Shown here: one piece after another, positions 1-11,827 of the stretch
Layout: every line of letters begins with the position of its first letter
How positions within the stretch are numbered: position 1 is the stretch's first letter
Assembly (NCBI GenBank): GCA_964017235.1
Contig: OZ024935.1
Location: forward strand, 7,688,001 to 7,752,000
DNA length: 64,000 nt
Source: Sabellastarte sp. h YS-2021
Taxonomy: Eukaryota > Annelida > Polychaeta > Sabellida > Sabellidae
Direction of reading: 5' to 3'
Position numbers and translations under genes: made by a program
The notes under the pieces: model-generated
What the model was told of the DNA's origin: nothing
Seen by the model: only the letters and a program-made list of their open reading frames with translations
Database searches by the model: none

Positions 1-503
1 TCGTATGGTCGGCATATTTTACCAACGTTGGCTATTGGTCGCATCATCATCAGATTTTTGCCAACGTTGGGCCAATGTTAGCCCAACGGTGGCTTACCAG
101 CCACTACTCAGCTTAGATGTCTCTATTGATGTTGGGCCAATGTTGAGCCAATTCAAGATTTTATTCAACATGGTGGCGAGCAACAATAGGGGATTTGTGG
201 AAACTTAGAAAAAAATTAGTTATTATGGTATGTCTAAAAATCATATTTCAGTGAGCCCACAAATTTTAACTAACATTTTTACACATAAAAATAACATTCT
301 CATTATAAATTCACACTAAAAAGCTGTTGGTGAACATTATCTGATTGGCTGATGCTATGCATAGAATATAATTTTTACCGGTGGCTGGCCGACTTTGGGC
401 CAACATTGGCCCAATGGTCAAAAAGCCATTGGGCCAATGTTGGCAACCAATGTTGGACCGATGGATGTGCTGATGTTGGGCCAACGTTGGAATGCTATCT
501 GGG
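1..503 (-). mobile_element. ACGT-palindrome-tiled non-autonomous element, right end
   Basis: The stretch is full of degenerate copies of the self-complementary motif GGCCAACGTTGGCC. It ends in GCTATCTGGG followed by TA, the reverse complement of the CCCAGATAGC terminus seen at 2928 and 3369. Bases ~130-320 match the reverse complement of ~3700-3900, so this is an inverted relative of the copy starting at 3369. The left end lies outside the window. No protein is supported; open frames here come from the repeats. Confidence 0.55.
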
Positions 504-1427
504 TATATGAGTGGAATAAGCTCACTCAAGCCATCAGAACACATAACAGTATTACTGGATTTATAGACAACAGTTAAAGACCTACTTATTCAGATGAGCT
601 TATTGTCCTATGTGTGGTCACTATTTTACTCTGTGTGGGGGTGTGAGTGTTGTTATGGTAAAATAATGTTTTTATTCTGATAATATTTTATTCTGATAAA
701 AGAAAAACTATAATTCACTCTTATCACTGATCTTCCATTGATATTGTATTGTTAAGTTGTGAAGTCAAACTTGTAGTTGAAATATTAACATATGCAAAGG
801 TTGCTGCTTTAAGTAGTTTGATTATTCTGTGTTAGGTTCATAGAATTGATGTAACGCAGAAAACCATTGCACAGCTTTGCAGTTGAACCTGTTTTTAGCA
901 TTTTATTAGTACAATCTCCCAATCTCAGGTTTTGTAAAGGCTTATATAGTTCAGAACAGGCAATAGTGACAGTCATCTCTGGATCCCACTTCTGTGTGTG
1001 ACAACTAATAATAAATTTAAAAGACTTCCTCATATTTAAATTGGCATATCTTGAACTGTATCAATAACATCAAAGGATATTTTTCCTTGTATTGATGTGT
1101 TCACCACGAAGAAGCCACAGAGTACATATGGTGGTTTAAAGCTGCAGTTATGATTTAATTATTGTATTATTAACATACTTACTGTTTTGCTTGTTTAATG
1201 TAAGGACTGTTTATGACAGTGAAATATTACTGTTAGTGCAGTGTAAACTGTTAAAAACAATTATAACATGTCTTGATAAGCTTAGAATCATGGACTACAA
1301 ATAACATAGATTAACTGTCAATGTGTACAGGGAGTCATTATGATTAATACAAATATATACATGTGTAGGCTAAAGGAGAAATCTTAGTTCAACATAAAAC
1401 TACATATTTGCTTTTAAAATGAACCAA
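504..1427. other. No gene seen
   Basis: AT-rich sequence with no convincing coding frame, RNA gene or repeat structure that I can recognise. Confidence 0.5.
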
Positions 1428-1654
1428 GGGGCCACAGAGGCAGAGTGGTAACACTCTCGCCTCCCACCTCTGAGATTGGGGTTTGCTTCCATGCCCGACC
1501 TCAAGTGGGAAAGCTGGTAGTTACTTGCCCTTGGTCGGCAGTTTACAGTACAGAACCTTGACCAACTGTATGCACTGGTTTCCTCTGCCCTCCCAACTAC
1601 CCATTGTGATATGACCTGTTGAAAGCGACATAAAAACCCCAAATAAATAAATTG
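1428..1654 (+). repeat. tRNA-derived SINE
   Basis: The head reads like a tRNA-related pol III promoter, with an A-box-like stretch around GCAGAGTGGTAACACTC and a B-box-like GGTTTGCTTCC about 40 bases further on. The body ends in an A-rich tail (AAATAAATAAATTG) after GACATAAAAACCCC. This organisation is typical of tRNA-derived SINEs. It is not a functional tRNA gene because no cloverleaf with a complete acceptor stem can be drawn. Confidence 0.6.
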
Positions 1655-1779
1655 AAGCAAACCCTAAATACACGTAAAATACAGAGTCTCACAGTCCACC
1701 TTAGTCTTCTCGATTATTAGGGGCCAACATGGATATGGATTTTCTGGCAACTGGACAATTCTGAGGACCTGTCCCAATA

Positions 1780-1816
1780 TGACCCTGGCTGTTGAACGGG
1801 ACGTAAAACCCCAACT
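1780..1816 (+). repeat. SINE tail-like fragment
   Basis: CTGTTGAACGGGACGTAAAACCCC resembles the 3' part of the SINE just upstream (CTGTTGAAAGCGACATAAAAACCCC). It is probably a second, truncated SINE copy without a recognisable head. Confidence 0.35.
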
Positions 1817-2927
1817 TTGACCTTTGGCAACTGGACTGACACTTCTTGAATAGTAGCACTTAAGAGGATATTTACATCAGTTTGTCACTTAATAGATGCT
1901 ACATTCATTCGTTATTCATTCATTCAAATATTATTATGAACTATTATGAACCATTTTCTTAAATAATTCTGGTGGAAAATAATTTTATTTTTCATATCTT
2001 TAAAGAAGATAGTAACAAATAACTCCAAGTTTACTCATATCATTCCCATTGTTAAAAACCTGCATGCATTGTTGTATGGTCGATAATTTTCTTGTATAGT
2101 TGATGAAATAGATCTTATAAGGCATTCTTAACTGGTCCTATCCAAAAGATTTTAAGAGCAGGTACTACAAATCTATGAAATGATATTTTACTTTGATTCC
2201 AGGTGTCTCTGGCTAACGAACTCAACATGTCCAATTTCTGAACAAATTTAAAGCTATGATTATGTGCATGCACCTTAAACTCTTCAAATATTTAGAGCTT
2301 AAATTCATATTATTAGAGTTTTTTTGACTAGATAAAGATAACAATTGTCACCAGGATCAACAACATGCATGGATATATTCGCCTTTGCTTAAAATAGAAT
2401 TTATCTGCAAAAATATATCAAAAGATAAATAAGGTAAAAAATACATAATAATTATTAGAATGCTTTTGCATGATGACAATAATATTGTAGGATGAGAATA
2501 CAGCTGGGTGTCATGCTTCACTATAGATTGGCTAAGTTAAATAACAAGCAATCAGTGCCCGTGAATGGGCTCTGTGTCAGCTGACTGTGTGTTTGAGTTT
2601 CAGAGTAGAGGTTGCGCCTAGAGTCTGTCTTTAGAAGGGGATTAGGCACTATAAAAATACTATTAGAATTTATGTATATATATATATATCACACTTTATT
2701 CATCATATATTACACTTTATTCATCATTAGTAGCCAGTGTGTAGACAGTGTGTAAAAACCCAGCTTAAGTCAACAGTAGCCTATATCTTTTATTTTTAAT
2801 GATAATAACTTGAAATTTAAAAAAATGTCTTACATTTTAAATGAGGATTTTAGATATATATCAATTCCACACTTTTAGTTAGAAATAAAATTTATAACTC
2901 AAGTGTCTACCTAAAAATGCCTACTTA
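1817..2927. other. No gene seen; short AT microsatellite
   Basis: AT-rich DNA without a supported gene. It contains a (TA)n run at about 2675-2689, then two copies of ACACTTTATTCATCAT at about 2690-2730. Confidence 0.45.
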
Positions 2928-3368
2928 CCCAGATAGCAAGACTCTGTAGGGCCACCACTGGCCCACCGGCGGCATAGCTGTCGGTCAGACATTGACTGTA
3001 GGTGGTGGCCAGCCAGTGGCATGACTGGCTGATAGGCAGTGGTCCACCGTTGGTAGCCGACAATAAGGTTTTCTGGTGGTCCTTCAGTGGCCCACCGTCG
3101 GCCGCCAGTGATAAGCTTTTCTATTGGTCCACCAGTGGCCCACCTTCAGTAGCCGACAAGGTTGACTGGTGGCCCACCAGTGGCTCACTGTTAGGTGCCA
3201 TTAACTTTTTGTGGTGGTTCTCTGGTGGCGTGACCAACTGATGGACAGTGTTCCACTGTTGGCAGCCAACAATAAGGTTTACTGGTGGTCCATCAATGGC
3301 CCATTGTTTTCAGCCAATGATAAGCTTTTCTATTGGCCCACCGGTGGATCACCTTCATCAGTCAACAA

Positions 3369-3990
3369 CCCAGATAGCATGCAGACGTTGGCCCAACATT
3401 GGCATATCCGTCGGTCCGACGTTGGCAGCCACTGTTGGCCCAACGGCTTTCTGGCCGGCGGATGCTATGTTGGTCTGACATTGGCAAGCCACTGGTAAAA
3501 TTTTACTAGCACTATAATATAGCATAAGCCAATCAGATTGCAGCATGAAGTTATGTGGCCATTGTTTAACAGAAAGCAAATAATTGACAGCTTGTGGGTG
3601 GATTTTATTTAAGGGAATCCCTGATAAGTCACATGACCAAACATAAACAATGGTGGAACAGTATCTTAGGATGATATAATCTATAATCAAATAATAAAAT
3701 TATAATGTTCAGAAACAACTTTTCTTACTGTGAATTTATAATGAGAATGTTATTTTTATGTCTAAAATTGTAAAATAGTTAGTTAAAAATTGTGGGCTCA
3801 CTGAAATATGATTTTTAGACATACCATAGTGATTCAAGTGTTTTAAAATCCCCTATTATTGTTCGCCGCCATCTTGAATAAAAACCCACCATTGGCCCAC
3901 GGTTGGCCCCACCTCGGCAGCCTGAGTTTTGGTTGGCAAGCCTTCATTGGGCCAACGTTGGCATGGGTAATTCAGCCACTGATTGGAATA
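3369..3990 (+). mobile_element. Nested ACGT-palindrome element, left end
   Basis: Begins CCCAGATAGCATGCAGACGTTGGCCC, the inverted match of the element end at 474-503. Bases ~3700-3900 are a diverged inverted copy of ~130-320. The right edge is unclear. The same junction context recurs near 6205, so this border was later duplicated within the composite element. Confidence 0.45.
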
Positions 3991-4791
3991 TATTTCAAGG
4001 GTAATTATTCCTTTCAATTTAAGACACTTTATATTTTATCGGACACATACATACAGCAGCTAGTGGACCAAGGGTAGTCCAGTGGTGGCTACATCTCAAC
4101 CCCAATTAATAGTTTTGATTTAATACCATATTTTCGTCCTGTATATGTTTTATGGTTTGGTTACAGGGGAAACTTTCACTCCTGTTAACTTTTCTGTGTA
4201 ATTCTCAAATGATTTTATTGATTTGATCTAAAATGTGGGTGAAAATTAGAAAATTCCCATCAGTGGCCCATCGATCATAGCCTGTATACCACTGATATAG
4301 TTGGTGGGCTGCCAGTGGTAAACCTTGGAAGAGATTTGTGGCACAAGAGTGGGAAAAAAGAAATATATATTAATGCAGAGATGTAACATCTGTTATTTAA
4401 AAGTGTCAGTGTCTCAGTGATATACACACACATACATAAAGTATCCATTTACTTTGCTGTCTGTGGGCCACCGGTGGACCAACAGTATGTGTACCATTCA
4501 GGCAGAAGGTGGACCACTGATGGACTACCAGTGGCAAATCTTACAATTATTTTGTGTAATAAAATTCAGAACAACTACTTTTGGAAAATAATTCACTTAA
4601 AACAAATTAAGTTAAGCCTGGGCAGTCTCTTTTCAAGATCTGTTAAAACAAATGCCGTTCAGCAAAGCTTGAGGTGTAGCCACCAGAGGACCACCATTGG
4701 TCCACCAACTAAGTCCCAGATAGTGAGACTCTGTAGGGCCACCACTGGCCCACCAGCTGCATAGCAGTCGGTCTGATATTGGCTTTAGCTG

Positions 4792-5370
4792 GTGGCTAGC
4801 CATTGGCGTGACCGGCTGGTAGACAGTGGTCCGCCAGTGGCAGCCGACAATAAGGTTTACTGGTGGTCCATCTGTGGCCCACTGTTGGTAGCCAATGATA
4901 AGCTTTTCTATTGGTCCACCGGTAGACCACCTTCAGTAACCAACACTGTTGACTGGTGGCCCACTAGTGGCCCACTGTTGGGTGCCTTTTATGGTGGTTC
5001 TGTGGTGGCATGACCAGCTGATAGGCAGTGGTCCACTGTTGGCAGCCAACAATAAGGTTTACTGGTGGTCCATCAGTGGCCCACTGTCGGCAGCCAATGA
5101 TAAGCTTTTCTATTGTTCCACCGGTGGACCACCTTCAGTAACCAACAATATTGACTGGTGGCCCACTAATGGCCCACTGTTGGGTGCCTTTTATGGTGGT
5201 TCTGTGGTGGCGTGACCAGCTGATAGGCAGTGGTCCACTGTTGACAGCCAACAATAAGGTTTACTGGTGGTCCATCAGTGGCCCACTGTCGGCAGCCAAT
5301 GATAAGCTTTTCTATTGGTCCACCGGTGGACCACCTTCAGTAACCAACATTGTTGACTGGTGGCCCACTA
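4792..5370 (+). repeat. ~202-bp tandem repeats within composite element
   Basis: Successive units start near 4792, 4994 and 5196. Each carries the ordered landmarks ACAATAAGGTTTACTGGTGG, AATGATAAGCTTTTCTATTG and a GGTCCACCGGTGGACC-like palindrome. The third unit is interrupted by the insertion at 5371 and resumes at 6031. Two more diverged units lie at about 3020-3360. Open frames through the units repeat with the same period and are not taken as genes. Confidence 0.65.
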
Positions 5371-6030
5371 CCCAGTAAACATAGCAAATGTTTGTAAACG
5401 TTTAGTAAACCTATAAACGTTTTTTAAAAAAATTTAAACCTAATTATTGACAATTATTCAATATTATGGGTTTATAAACGTTTTAGCAACATTAGTTTGG
5501 TTTATAAACATTTATAAATGTTTTTAAACGTTTATACATAAACGTTTATACATAAACGTTTATAAACGTTTATGCACAAATGTTTTTAAATGTTTACAAA
5601 GAGTGAAGAACATCTTAACCTCGCTTTCATTTGGGATGATGACATCAGCACAGCCATTTTGAGAAATATTTCTGTTACTATATCTTGCTGTATCACTGTT
5701 GTTTGAAGCTATCATTATATTCTAAGTAGAGATATAAAAGTATATAATATCATCAAATTACATACTTCTATATATCTACTTAGAATGTAATGATGGCTTC
5801 AAACAACAGTGATACAGCAAGATATACTTACAAAAATATTTCTCCAGATTTTAAACACGTGTATAAACGTTTATAAACATTTATGTATTGGACAAGTTTA
5901 TAAACGTTTATGCTTAAACATTTATAAACGTTTATAGGCAAACGTTTAGGGACCCATCATTTTAAACCTAATCTAAACCGTTGCTAGTTAGGTTTATAAA
6001 CGTTTATAAACATTTGTAATGTTTATTGGG
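5371..6030 (+). mobile_element. TAAACGTTTA-tiled MITE with TA duplication
   Basis: Termini are CCCAGTAAACATAGCAAATG and an inverted CATTTGTAATGTTTATTGGG, each flanked by TA. Removing the insert leaves CCCACTAGTGGCCC, exactly what is found in the uninterrupted neighbouring repeat near 4960, so the TA duplication and both borders are firm. The outer parts are tiled with the 10-bp palindrome TAAACGTTTA. The centre (about 5668-5855) is a long inverted repeat with arms of roughly 75-80 bases. There is no coding capacity. Confidence 0.75.
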
Positions 6031-7503
6031 TAGTGGCCCACTGTCGGGTGTCTTTTATGGTGATTCTGTGGTGGCGTGACCAGCTGATAGGCAGTGGTCC
6101 ACTGTTGGCAGCCAACAATAAAGTTTACTGGTGGTCCATCAGTGGCCCACTGTTGGCAGCCAATGATAAGCTTTTCTATTGGTCCACCGGTGGATCACCT
6201 TCATCAGCAAACAACCCAGAGAGCATGCAGACATTGGCATAACATTGGTATATCTGTTGGTTCAACGTTGGCAGCCACCATTGGCCCAGTGGCTTTTTTG
6301 CTGTGGGTATGACATTGGCAAGCCAATGGTAAAGCTAAAGCCACTGACGTTGGTAGTTGGTGGGCCACGCAATATATTTATATTTTGAAATAATGTGTTT
6401 TTAAAATTGAATATTGTTAAATAATATGGCAGAAAACAATAGATGAGGTTGCTTATGAAAAGGTTTATAATGCTTTAAAAAAATTTTAAAATGCAGTCAG
6501 TGGTCCAGCAGTGGCTCAGTGGTAGCCCATTAGCTATATCGTGCCATTCATAGCCAACGGTGGCCACACAAATACATAAAGTGTCCAATACTTTGCCGTC
6601 GGTGGGCCACCATTGGACCAACAGTATGTGTACCATTTAGACAGAATGTGGACCACTGATGGACCACCAGTGGCAAATATTGGATTTTTTTGTGAAATAA
6701 AATTTAAAACAACAATTTTTGGAAAGTAATTCACTTAAACCAAATGAATTTAAGCCAAGACAGTCTCTTTTCAAGATCTTCAAAACAAATGATGTTCAGC
6801 AGAGCTTGAGATATAGCCACCAGAGGACCACCATTTGTCCACCAACTACACATAGCTGTTACATATCATAGTTGAATGTGTCAGACAAAAAAAAAATCTG
6901 CGATAGCTTTAGGTTGATCAAAAAAACAAAATTATATCACATCTTTAACCTTCACCAAAAAGTAAAATATTTGCCACAAGTGGCCCACTGGATGCCCATC
7001 ATAGATCCTGTACTACCTATGTAGTGGGTGGGTCATTAATGGACCACCTGTGGCAAATATATAAGCAAGCAATATATAAAGTAATAAAGTGGAGGAAAGA
7101 CTGACTGACCAAAATGAAGGAGTACAGAATAAGTTTGTTTGTATAAATGACATTAACTTATGTTTGGTGAAAGAAAATGCACATTTTATTTAATTTTTCC
7201 TGGAATTTTACACCAGTGGGCATCGGCTGGTCCCTGAGCTAAAGCCACTGACTTTGATAGTTGGTGGGCCAACAGTGGGCCACGCAATATATTTATACTT
7301 AGAAACAATGTGTTTTTAACATTGAATATTGTTAAATAATATGTCAGAAAACAATAGTTGAGGTTGCTTATGAAGTTATTTATAAGCTTTAAAAATTAAA
7401 AAAAAAATGCAGTCAGTGGGCCAGCAGTGGCTCAGTGGTGGCCCACCGGCTATATTTTGCCACCCATAGCCAACGGTGGCCCACTAGCATCTTGCTATCT
7501 GGG

Positions 7504-7900
7504 TAATATTTTACCCGATTAAAATCATCATTAAGTAGACTGTCCTCTTAAGTGGTGTAAAATCAGCCACATTAAGTGGACATTTAAACTTGAAGAAATA
7601 TGAATTTAAAATCAGATAAAAAGATCTCAAAATAATTGGTTTTGTATGTATGCTAAATTTACGGATCTTTGTATAAGAAAATACATCACATTCTATCTGT
7701 AGTTTTAGCTTGAATACCTTTTTCAGACTTCTTACATGTATTCATACCTGTAAAAATTAGTTTGATTTTGTTGTTTGTTAGGATTCTGGCAACAGTTTTC
7801 TCTTTTTAGTTAGATGACCAATTGAATGATAAACTCTCATGAAAGTTACTACTTGCTAACTATTATGCCAAATACTTACATTTATAATGCATGTATGGTG
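7504..7900. other. No gene seen
   Basis: AT-rich spacer between the composite element and the short tandem repeats; nothing supported. Confidence 0.4.
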
Positions 7901-7904
7901 TAAA

Positions 7905-8360
7905 CCAAAATGTCCACTTAAGTTGACTGTGCCCATCTTAAGATGTACACTAAATGTCCCCTTAACTTGGGTTTCTGCACACAAAATGACCACTAAATGT
8001 CCACCGCAACTGTAAAAGAAGTCCACTCAAGTTGGGTTTTTGCATACTAAGATATACACTAAATGTCAACTTAAACTGGGTTTTTACATCCTAAAATATA
8101 TACAATATGTCCACTTAACTTGGGTTTTTACATCCTAAGATATACACTAAATGTCCACTTAAGTTCGGTTTTTACATTCTAAAATGTATAGAAGATGTTC
8201 ACTTAAGTTGGGTTTTTACACCCTATGATATACAGTGAATGTTGGGTTTTCATGCGTAAGATATACACTAAAAGTCCACTTTAGATGGGCTTTTATATCC
8301 CAAAATGTAAACAGAAATCCACTTAAGTTGGATTCTTACATCTTAAAATATACACTAAGT
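7905..8360 (+). repeat. Degenerate ~50-bp tandem repeats
   Basis: Repeated blocks share the order ATACACTAAATGTCCACTTAA then GTTGGGTTTTTACATCCTAA, about ten times with substitutions and length changes. No reading frame is kept across units. Confidence 0.6.
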
Positions 8361-8889
8361 CGATTTTTGCCAAAAAGTGCTAAATCACTCTGTGTATACT
8401 CAGGTACAATTTTTTTTAAATCAAAATCTCTCTATTTCACCCTGTTTCCTTGAAAAATGGATTTTTGTGTTTTGTTGTGCGGAATTTTAAATGACCCCCC
8501 CCCCCCCCCCGAAAAAAAATGGCAGGAAAACAATATATTTCATCGAAATCGCTCTACCTTGCACCATTCCCCAGATAAATGAGTTTTTGGTGTTTTATGC
8601 AGAAATTAAAGATATCCACAAAAATGGTGGGAAAACAAATATGGCAAAATCTGTCAAATGACTCTCTACATTCCCTGTTATTCCAAAAATTTCATTAAAA
8701 TTACTCTATCTCACACTGTTTCCGAGATAAACGCCTTTTATGTGTTTTATGCAGAATTTCAAGATTGTCACCAAAACTGGCTGGAAAATGATTTTTGGCA
8801 TAAAGTGCCAGATGACTGTACGGAGCCCAGGATGGGACATAGAACTGTTTTCTTGGCACTTTTTAATCTGGTTCCCACGAGATTAGAAG
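8361..8889. other. Diverged duplicated segments and a C16 run
   Basis: A run of 16 C residues lies at 8495-8510. On both sides are related stretches describing the same ~150-base motif (GGCAGGAAAACAATAT, ATCGCTCTACCTTGCAC and later variants), a decayed tandem duplication. No gene seen. Confidence 0.4.
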
Positions 8890-9238
8890 TTGTGCCCACG
8901 AGTTAGCAACTCATTACCACAAGCTAACAACTCATACCACAAGTTGACAACTCATTACCACAAGTTAGAAAGTCATTCCCACAAGTTAGAAAGTTTTTCC
9001 CACAAGATAGCAAGTCGCTCTCACAAATTAGAAAGTCGTTCCAACAAGTTAGCAAGTTGTTCCCAAAAGATAGCAAGTCAGTCCCACAAGTTACCAAGTC
9101 GGTCATACAAGTTACAAAGTCATTCCCACAAGATAGCAAGTAATTCCCACAAGATAGCAAGTCGTTCCCACAAGTTAGCAAGTCGTTACCACAAGTTACC
9201 AAGTCATTACCACAAGTTACCAAGTCGGGTTAAGACCA
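8890..9238 (+). repeat. 21-bp minisatellite, array 1
   Basis: About sixteen units of 21 bases with the form AAGTCRTTCCCACAAGWTAGC. Because the unit is a multiple of three, both strands stay open: one strand reads a 7-residue repeat like SHKLASR, the other like CGNDLLT. Neither is treated as a gene. Confidence 0.7.
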
Positions 9239-9261
9239 GGGCAAAAATGTAAGTTATTGTG

Positions 9262-9515
9262 TAATCGCTCTCACAAATTAGAAAGTCGTTCCAACAAGTT
9301 ACCAAGTCGTTCCCACAATTTAGCAAGTCATTCCCACAAGTTACCAAGTCGGTCATACAAGTTACAAAGTCATTCCCACAAGATAGCAAGTCATTCCCAC
9401 AAGATAGCAAGTCGTTCCCACAAGTTAGCAAGTCGTTACCACAAGTTACCAAGTCATTACCACAAGTTACCAAGTCGGGTTAAGACCAGGGCAAAAATGT
9501 AAGTTATTGTGTAAT
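9262..9515 (+). repeat. 21-bp minisatellite, array 2 (250-bp duplication)
   Basis: This is a near-identical copy of about 9012-9265, including the non-repeat tail AAGACCAGGGCAAAAATGTA and TTATTGTGTAAT. Part of array 1 plus its right flank was therefore duplicated head to tail with an offset of about 250 bases. Confidence 0.65.
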
Positions 9516-9734
9516 GGATATAAAGAAGGGGGTTGAGATTGATAAGACTATGCAATTTACTGTATGAAAAATATATGAAATTGGCAGCACTGCAGTCCAA
9601 TTTTGCTGCATCCAGGTATATAGCTTGTATGAGAATCCAGTGGAGATCCTGCAAGGTATTGTGTGCCAAAAAACACTCAATCCAATGTAACATATGTCCA
9701 ATGTAACATATGTTCCATTTATTTTTCAAGTTTC

Positions 9735-10260
9735 CAGTTTAACTAGACCTACACATCAAAGAACCAATGCAAATCTGCATCCACCGGAAAGACAACTCAC
9801 CAAAGCCAGTGAACCATTGTTTGACCTTGAAGGAGGGGCCAAAGGTCAAATCCAACATCAGAAGATTCCCAGCCCACAATATCCTGCAAGTTAATTTCAC
9901 ATTCCAAACCTCTAGACCAATAATAAACAAGTTATAAACCCTTTTAAGTTTGGCTGTCCTCGTTCGACCTTGAAGGAGTCGCTCAAGGTCAAATCTGACC
10001 ACATCAAAAGTTTCACATTGCAAACCTCTAGGACCAATAATAAGCGAGTTATAAGCACTTTTAAGTTTGACTATACTCGTATGACCTTGAAGGAGTGGTC
10101 CAAGGTCAAATCTGACCACATCAAAAGATTCCCAGCCCATGATTTCCTATAAGCTGCTTTGCCATCCCAAACTTCTAGGACCAATAACAAGCGAGTTATA
10201 AGCACTTTGCTGACTTTTTTAGGGGGCCGATTTGCAGAGGGCCGATTTGGCAAAGAGCCA
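9735..10260 (+). repeat. Dispersed repeat with TCAAGGTCA-type motifs
   Basis: Three consecutive diverged units each contain TGACCTTGAAGGAG, then AAGGTCAAATCTGACCAC, AGATTCCCAGCCCA and a GACCAATAATAA-GAGTTATAA block. The same family recurs at about 17755-17965. The motif TCAAGGTCA matches an extended nuclear-receptor half site, but repeat ancestry explains its recurrence. Confidence 0.55.
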
Positions 10261-10503
10261 AGTCGTCCAGCTCCCGGCAGATATCATCCTGTCATGTTTA
10301 CTTGGTTTGCTTATTCTGTTATTCTGACAAAGTATTAAATATAGGTAAAAACTGGTAGAAAATATAGAAATCTGGTCCTTATTTAATTTTAAAGGAAGTA
10401 TTTGAAACACAACCAATTTAATGAAAATGTTTTAAGTTGTATTAGAAAATTTTACATTTTTAGATAGCTAGCTATCATAGGTTTTGAAATTTTTAACTAC
10501 ATA

Positions 10504-11306
10504 CAGCAGAACCTCTATTATTCAGCCCTCCATCATTCAAATCTTTAGATGAACCAATCTGAAACCTTGTCTCCTTACAGATTTGTATGGTGCATGGTCT
10601 ATCATGAGTGAAAATACAGGATTTTACACATTCTTGGAAACTAAAAATTTGATTACTTACCGTCCACAGAAACGACTAACTTCTTTGGTCTTTAATGCCA
10701 TCGTTTCAATTGAGGAGGAATTAATTCATTTACATGACCCCACTAGACAACTTCTCTGATAATGTACCTATCACTGACTGTGTGTTGCACTGGGTTTTGT
10801 AATTTATAATCTCCTGGAGTAGGTTAATTCACAGACTGACATGACAGACTGTACCAAAAGAAAAACCTCAACAATGCATTGTCAACCGAACATACCCACA
10901 GGAGACCTGTTCTATTCTGATTTTGCAGTCAATAATCTCCCGGAGTTTTTAAATGGACAAAATGCATGATGACATTTATCAAAAATGAAACATCAATGAT
11001 ATATTTATCAATCGAACACACCCACCTCTGTTCCGTGTAATATTATAAACAAACAACAATATCCATAGAAATGAAGCAAATAAGTCACAAGTAGAAGTTC
11101 ATTTATATTACAATACATAAATATTATAAACTGCTTCATCAGTGACCACCTATGTGTATATTTAAAGCCTAAAAAGCTCTTCCTTCAATCATCAACCTCC
11201 TGGTAACCCATAGACAGTGAAATTCGAGTTTCTTCATCTATCTGAACCCCTCAATTATCAGACCTGATTGTGTGTCCCCCATACAGTTAGGATCATCGAG
11301 GTTCTG
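10504..11306 (+). mobile_element. pogo/Tigger-like MITE
   Basis: The left end CAGCAGAACCTCTATTATTC and the right end ATCATCGAGGTTCTG are near-inverted matches, and both abut TA. The CAG-GAACCTC-ATTATTC style terminus and TA target are characteristic of Tigger/pogo-like mariner relatives. The ~800-base interior has no transposase, so this is a non-autonomous copy. Confidence 0.5.
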
Positions 11307-11668
11307 TATTTGTAAACTATAAATGTAGTATAAATTTTGGTCATTTTAGCAGGATATTGTAGCAGAAAAGTTGTCGAAATATGCATATTTTCACTGAAAT
11401 TCCTATGGCGGCCATCTTGAATTTTGATCAATTTAGGCATGTTCCACCAACTGAAATGTTGTAAGCTTTTTATACACAACACTGGAATGGTGTCTGATAC
11501 TTATTAAAGTAGTTTTATTTCTGTTGCAATTTGTTTGAGGTTAGGCCATCTTTTGGCCTAATTTGACAGGACTACTTATGTATTTATATAGTGCTGTCAG
11601 TTCATTTAAGATATATTTGTTTCTGTCACATCAGCAATTTTCTATTTTATATCATTGTGTATTATTCA

Positions 11669-11827
11669 GCTGGAAACAGATTATGTGTTGTAACACATGA
11701 ACAAGACAGTTATTACTGTGACTGTGGTACAAATATTGGAGTACAGTGTAACATCACAAATCCCTGTGACTCAGATCCCTGTGAGAATGGAAACTGTACC
11801 ATCAAAGGCACCCCAGAAAATGGATGA
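11669..11827 (+). pseudogene. EGF-like domain fragment (possible exon)
   Basis: After a plausible acceptor (TTGTGTATTATTCAG) the frame reads through a cysteine-rich stretch with CDCG, then NPCDSDPCENGNCT, the start of an EGF-like module. It stops before the last cysteines of that module, and I see no donor site that would continue it. In extracellular proteins such modules mediate adhesion or ligand binding. It may be one exon of a host gene whose other exons lie elsewhere, or a captured fragment. No neighbouring exon was found. Confidence 0.4.

Larger units (their letters stand above)
2928..7503 (+). mobile_element. Composite palindrome-tiled element flanked by TA
   Basis: The left end CCCAGATAGCAAGA (preceded by TA) is the inverted match of the right end TCTTGCTATCTGGG (followed by TA). 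This indicates a DNA transposon with short terminal inverted repeats and a TA target. Inside are dense degenerate palindromes such as GGTCCACCGGTGGACC, several ~202-bp tandem repeats, internal terminus-like sequences at 3369, 4712 and ~6211, and a separate nested element at 5371-6030. No transposase is visible, so it would have to be mobilised in trans. The interior is a mosaic of several insertions and duplications. Confidence 0.6.

Noticed and set aside
1428..1510. Functional tRNA gene
   Set aside because: A- and B-box-like motifs exist but no full cloverleaf forms; the body and A-rich tail fit a SINE.
3002..6390. Series of overlapping Trp/Gly/Pro-rich open frames
   Set aside because: They follow the 202-bp and palindromic repeats, change with them, and have no domain or codon signal; they are by-products of repeats.
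8890..9502. Repetitive proteins on both strands of the minisatellite
   Set aside because: A 21-base unit keeps any stop-free frame open on both strands. There is no start context, signal peptide or flanking exon.
8890..9515. CRISPR-like array
   Set aside because: Units are contiguous without spacers, and the setting is an animal genome.
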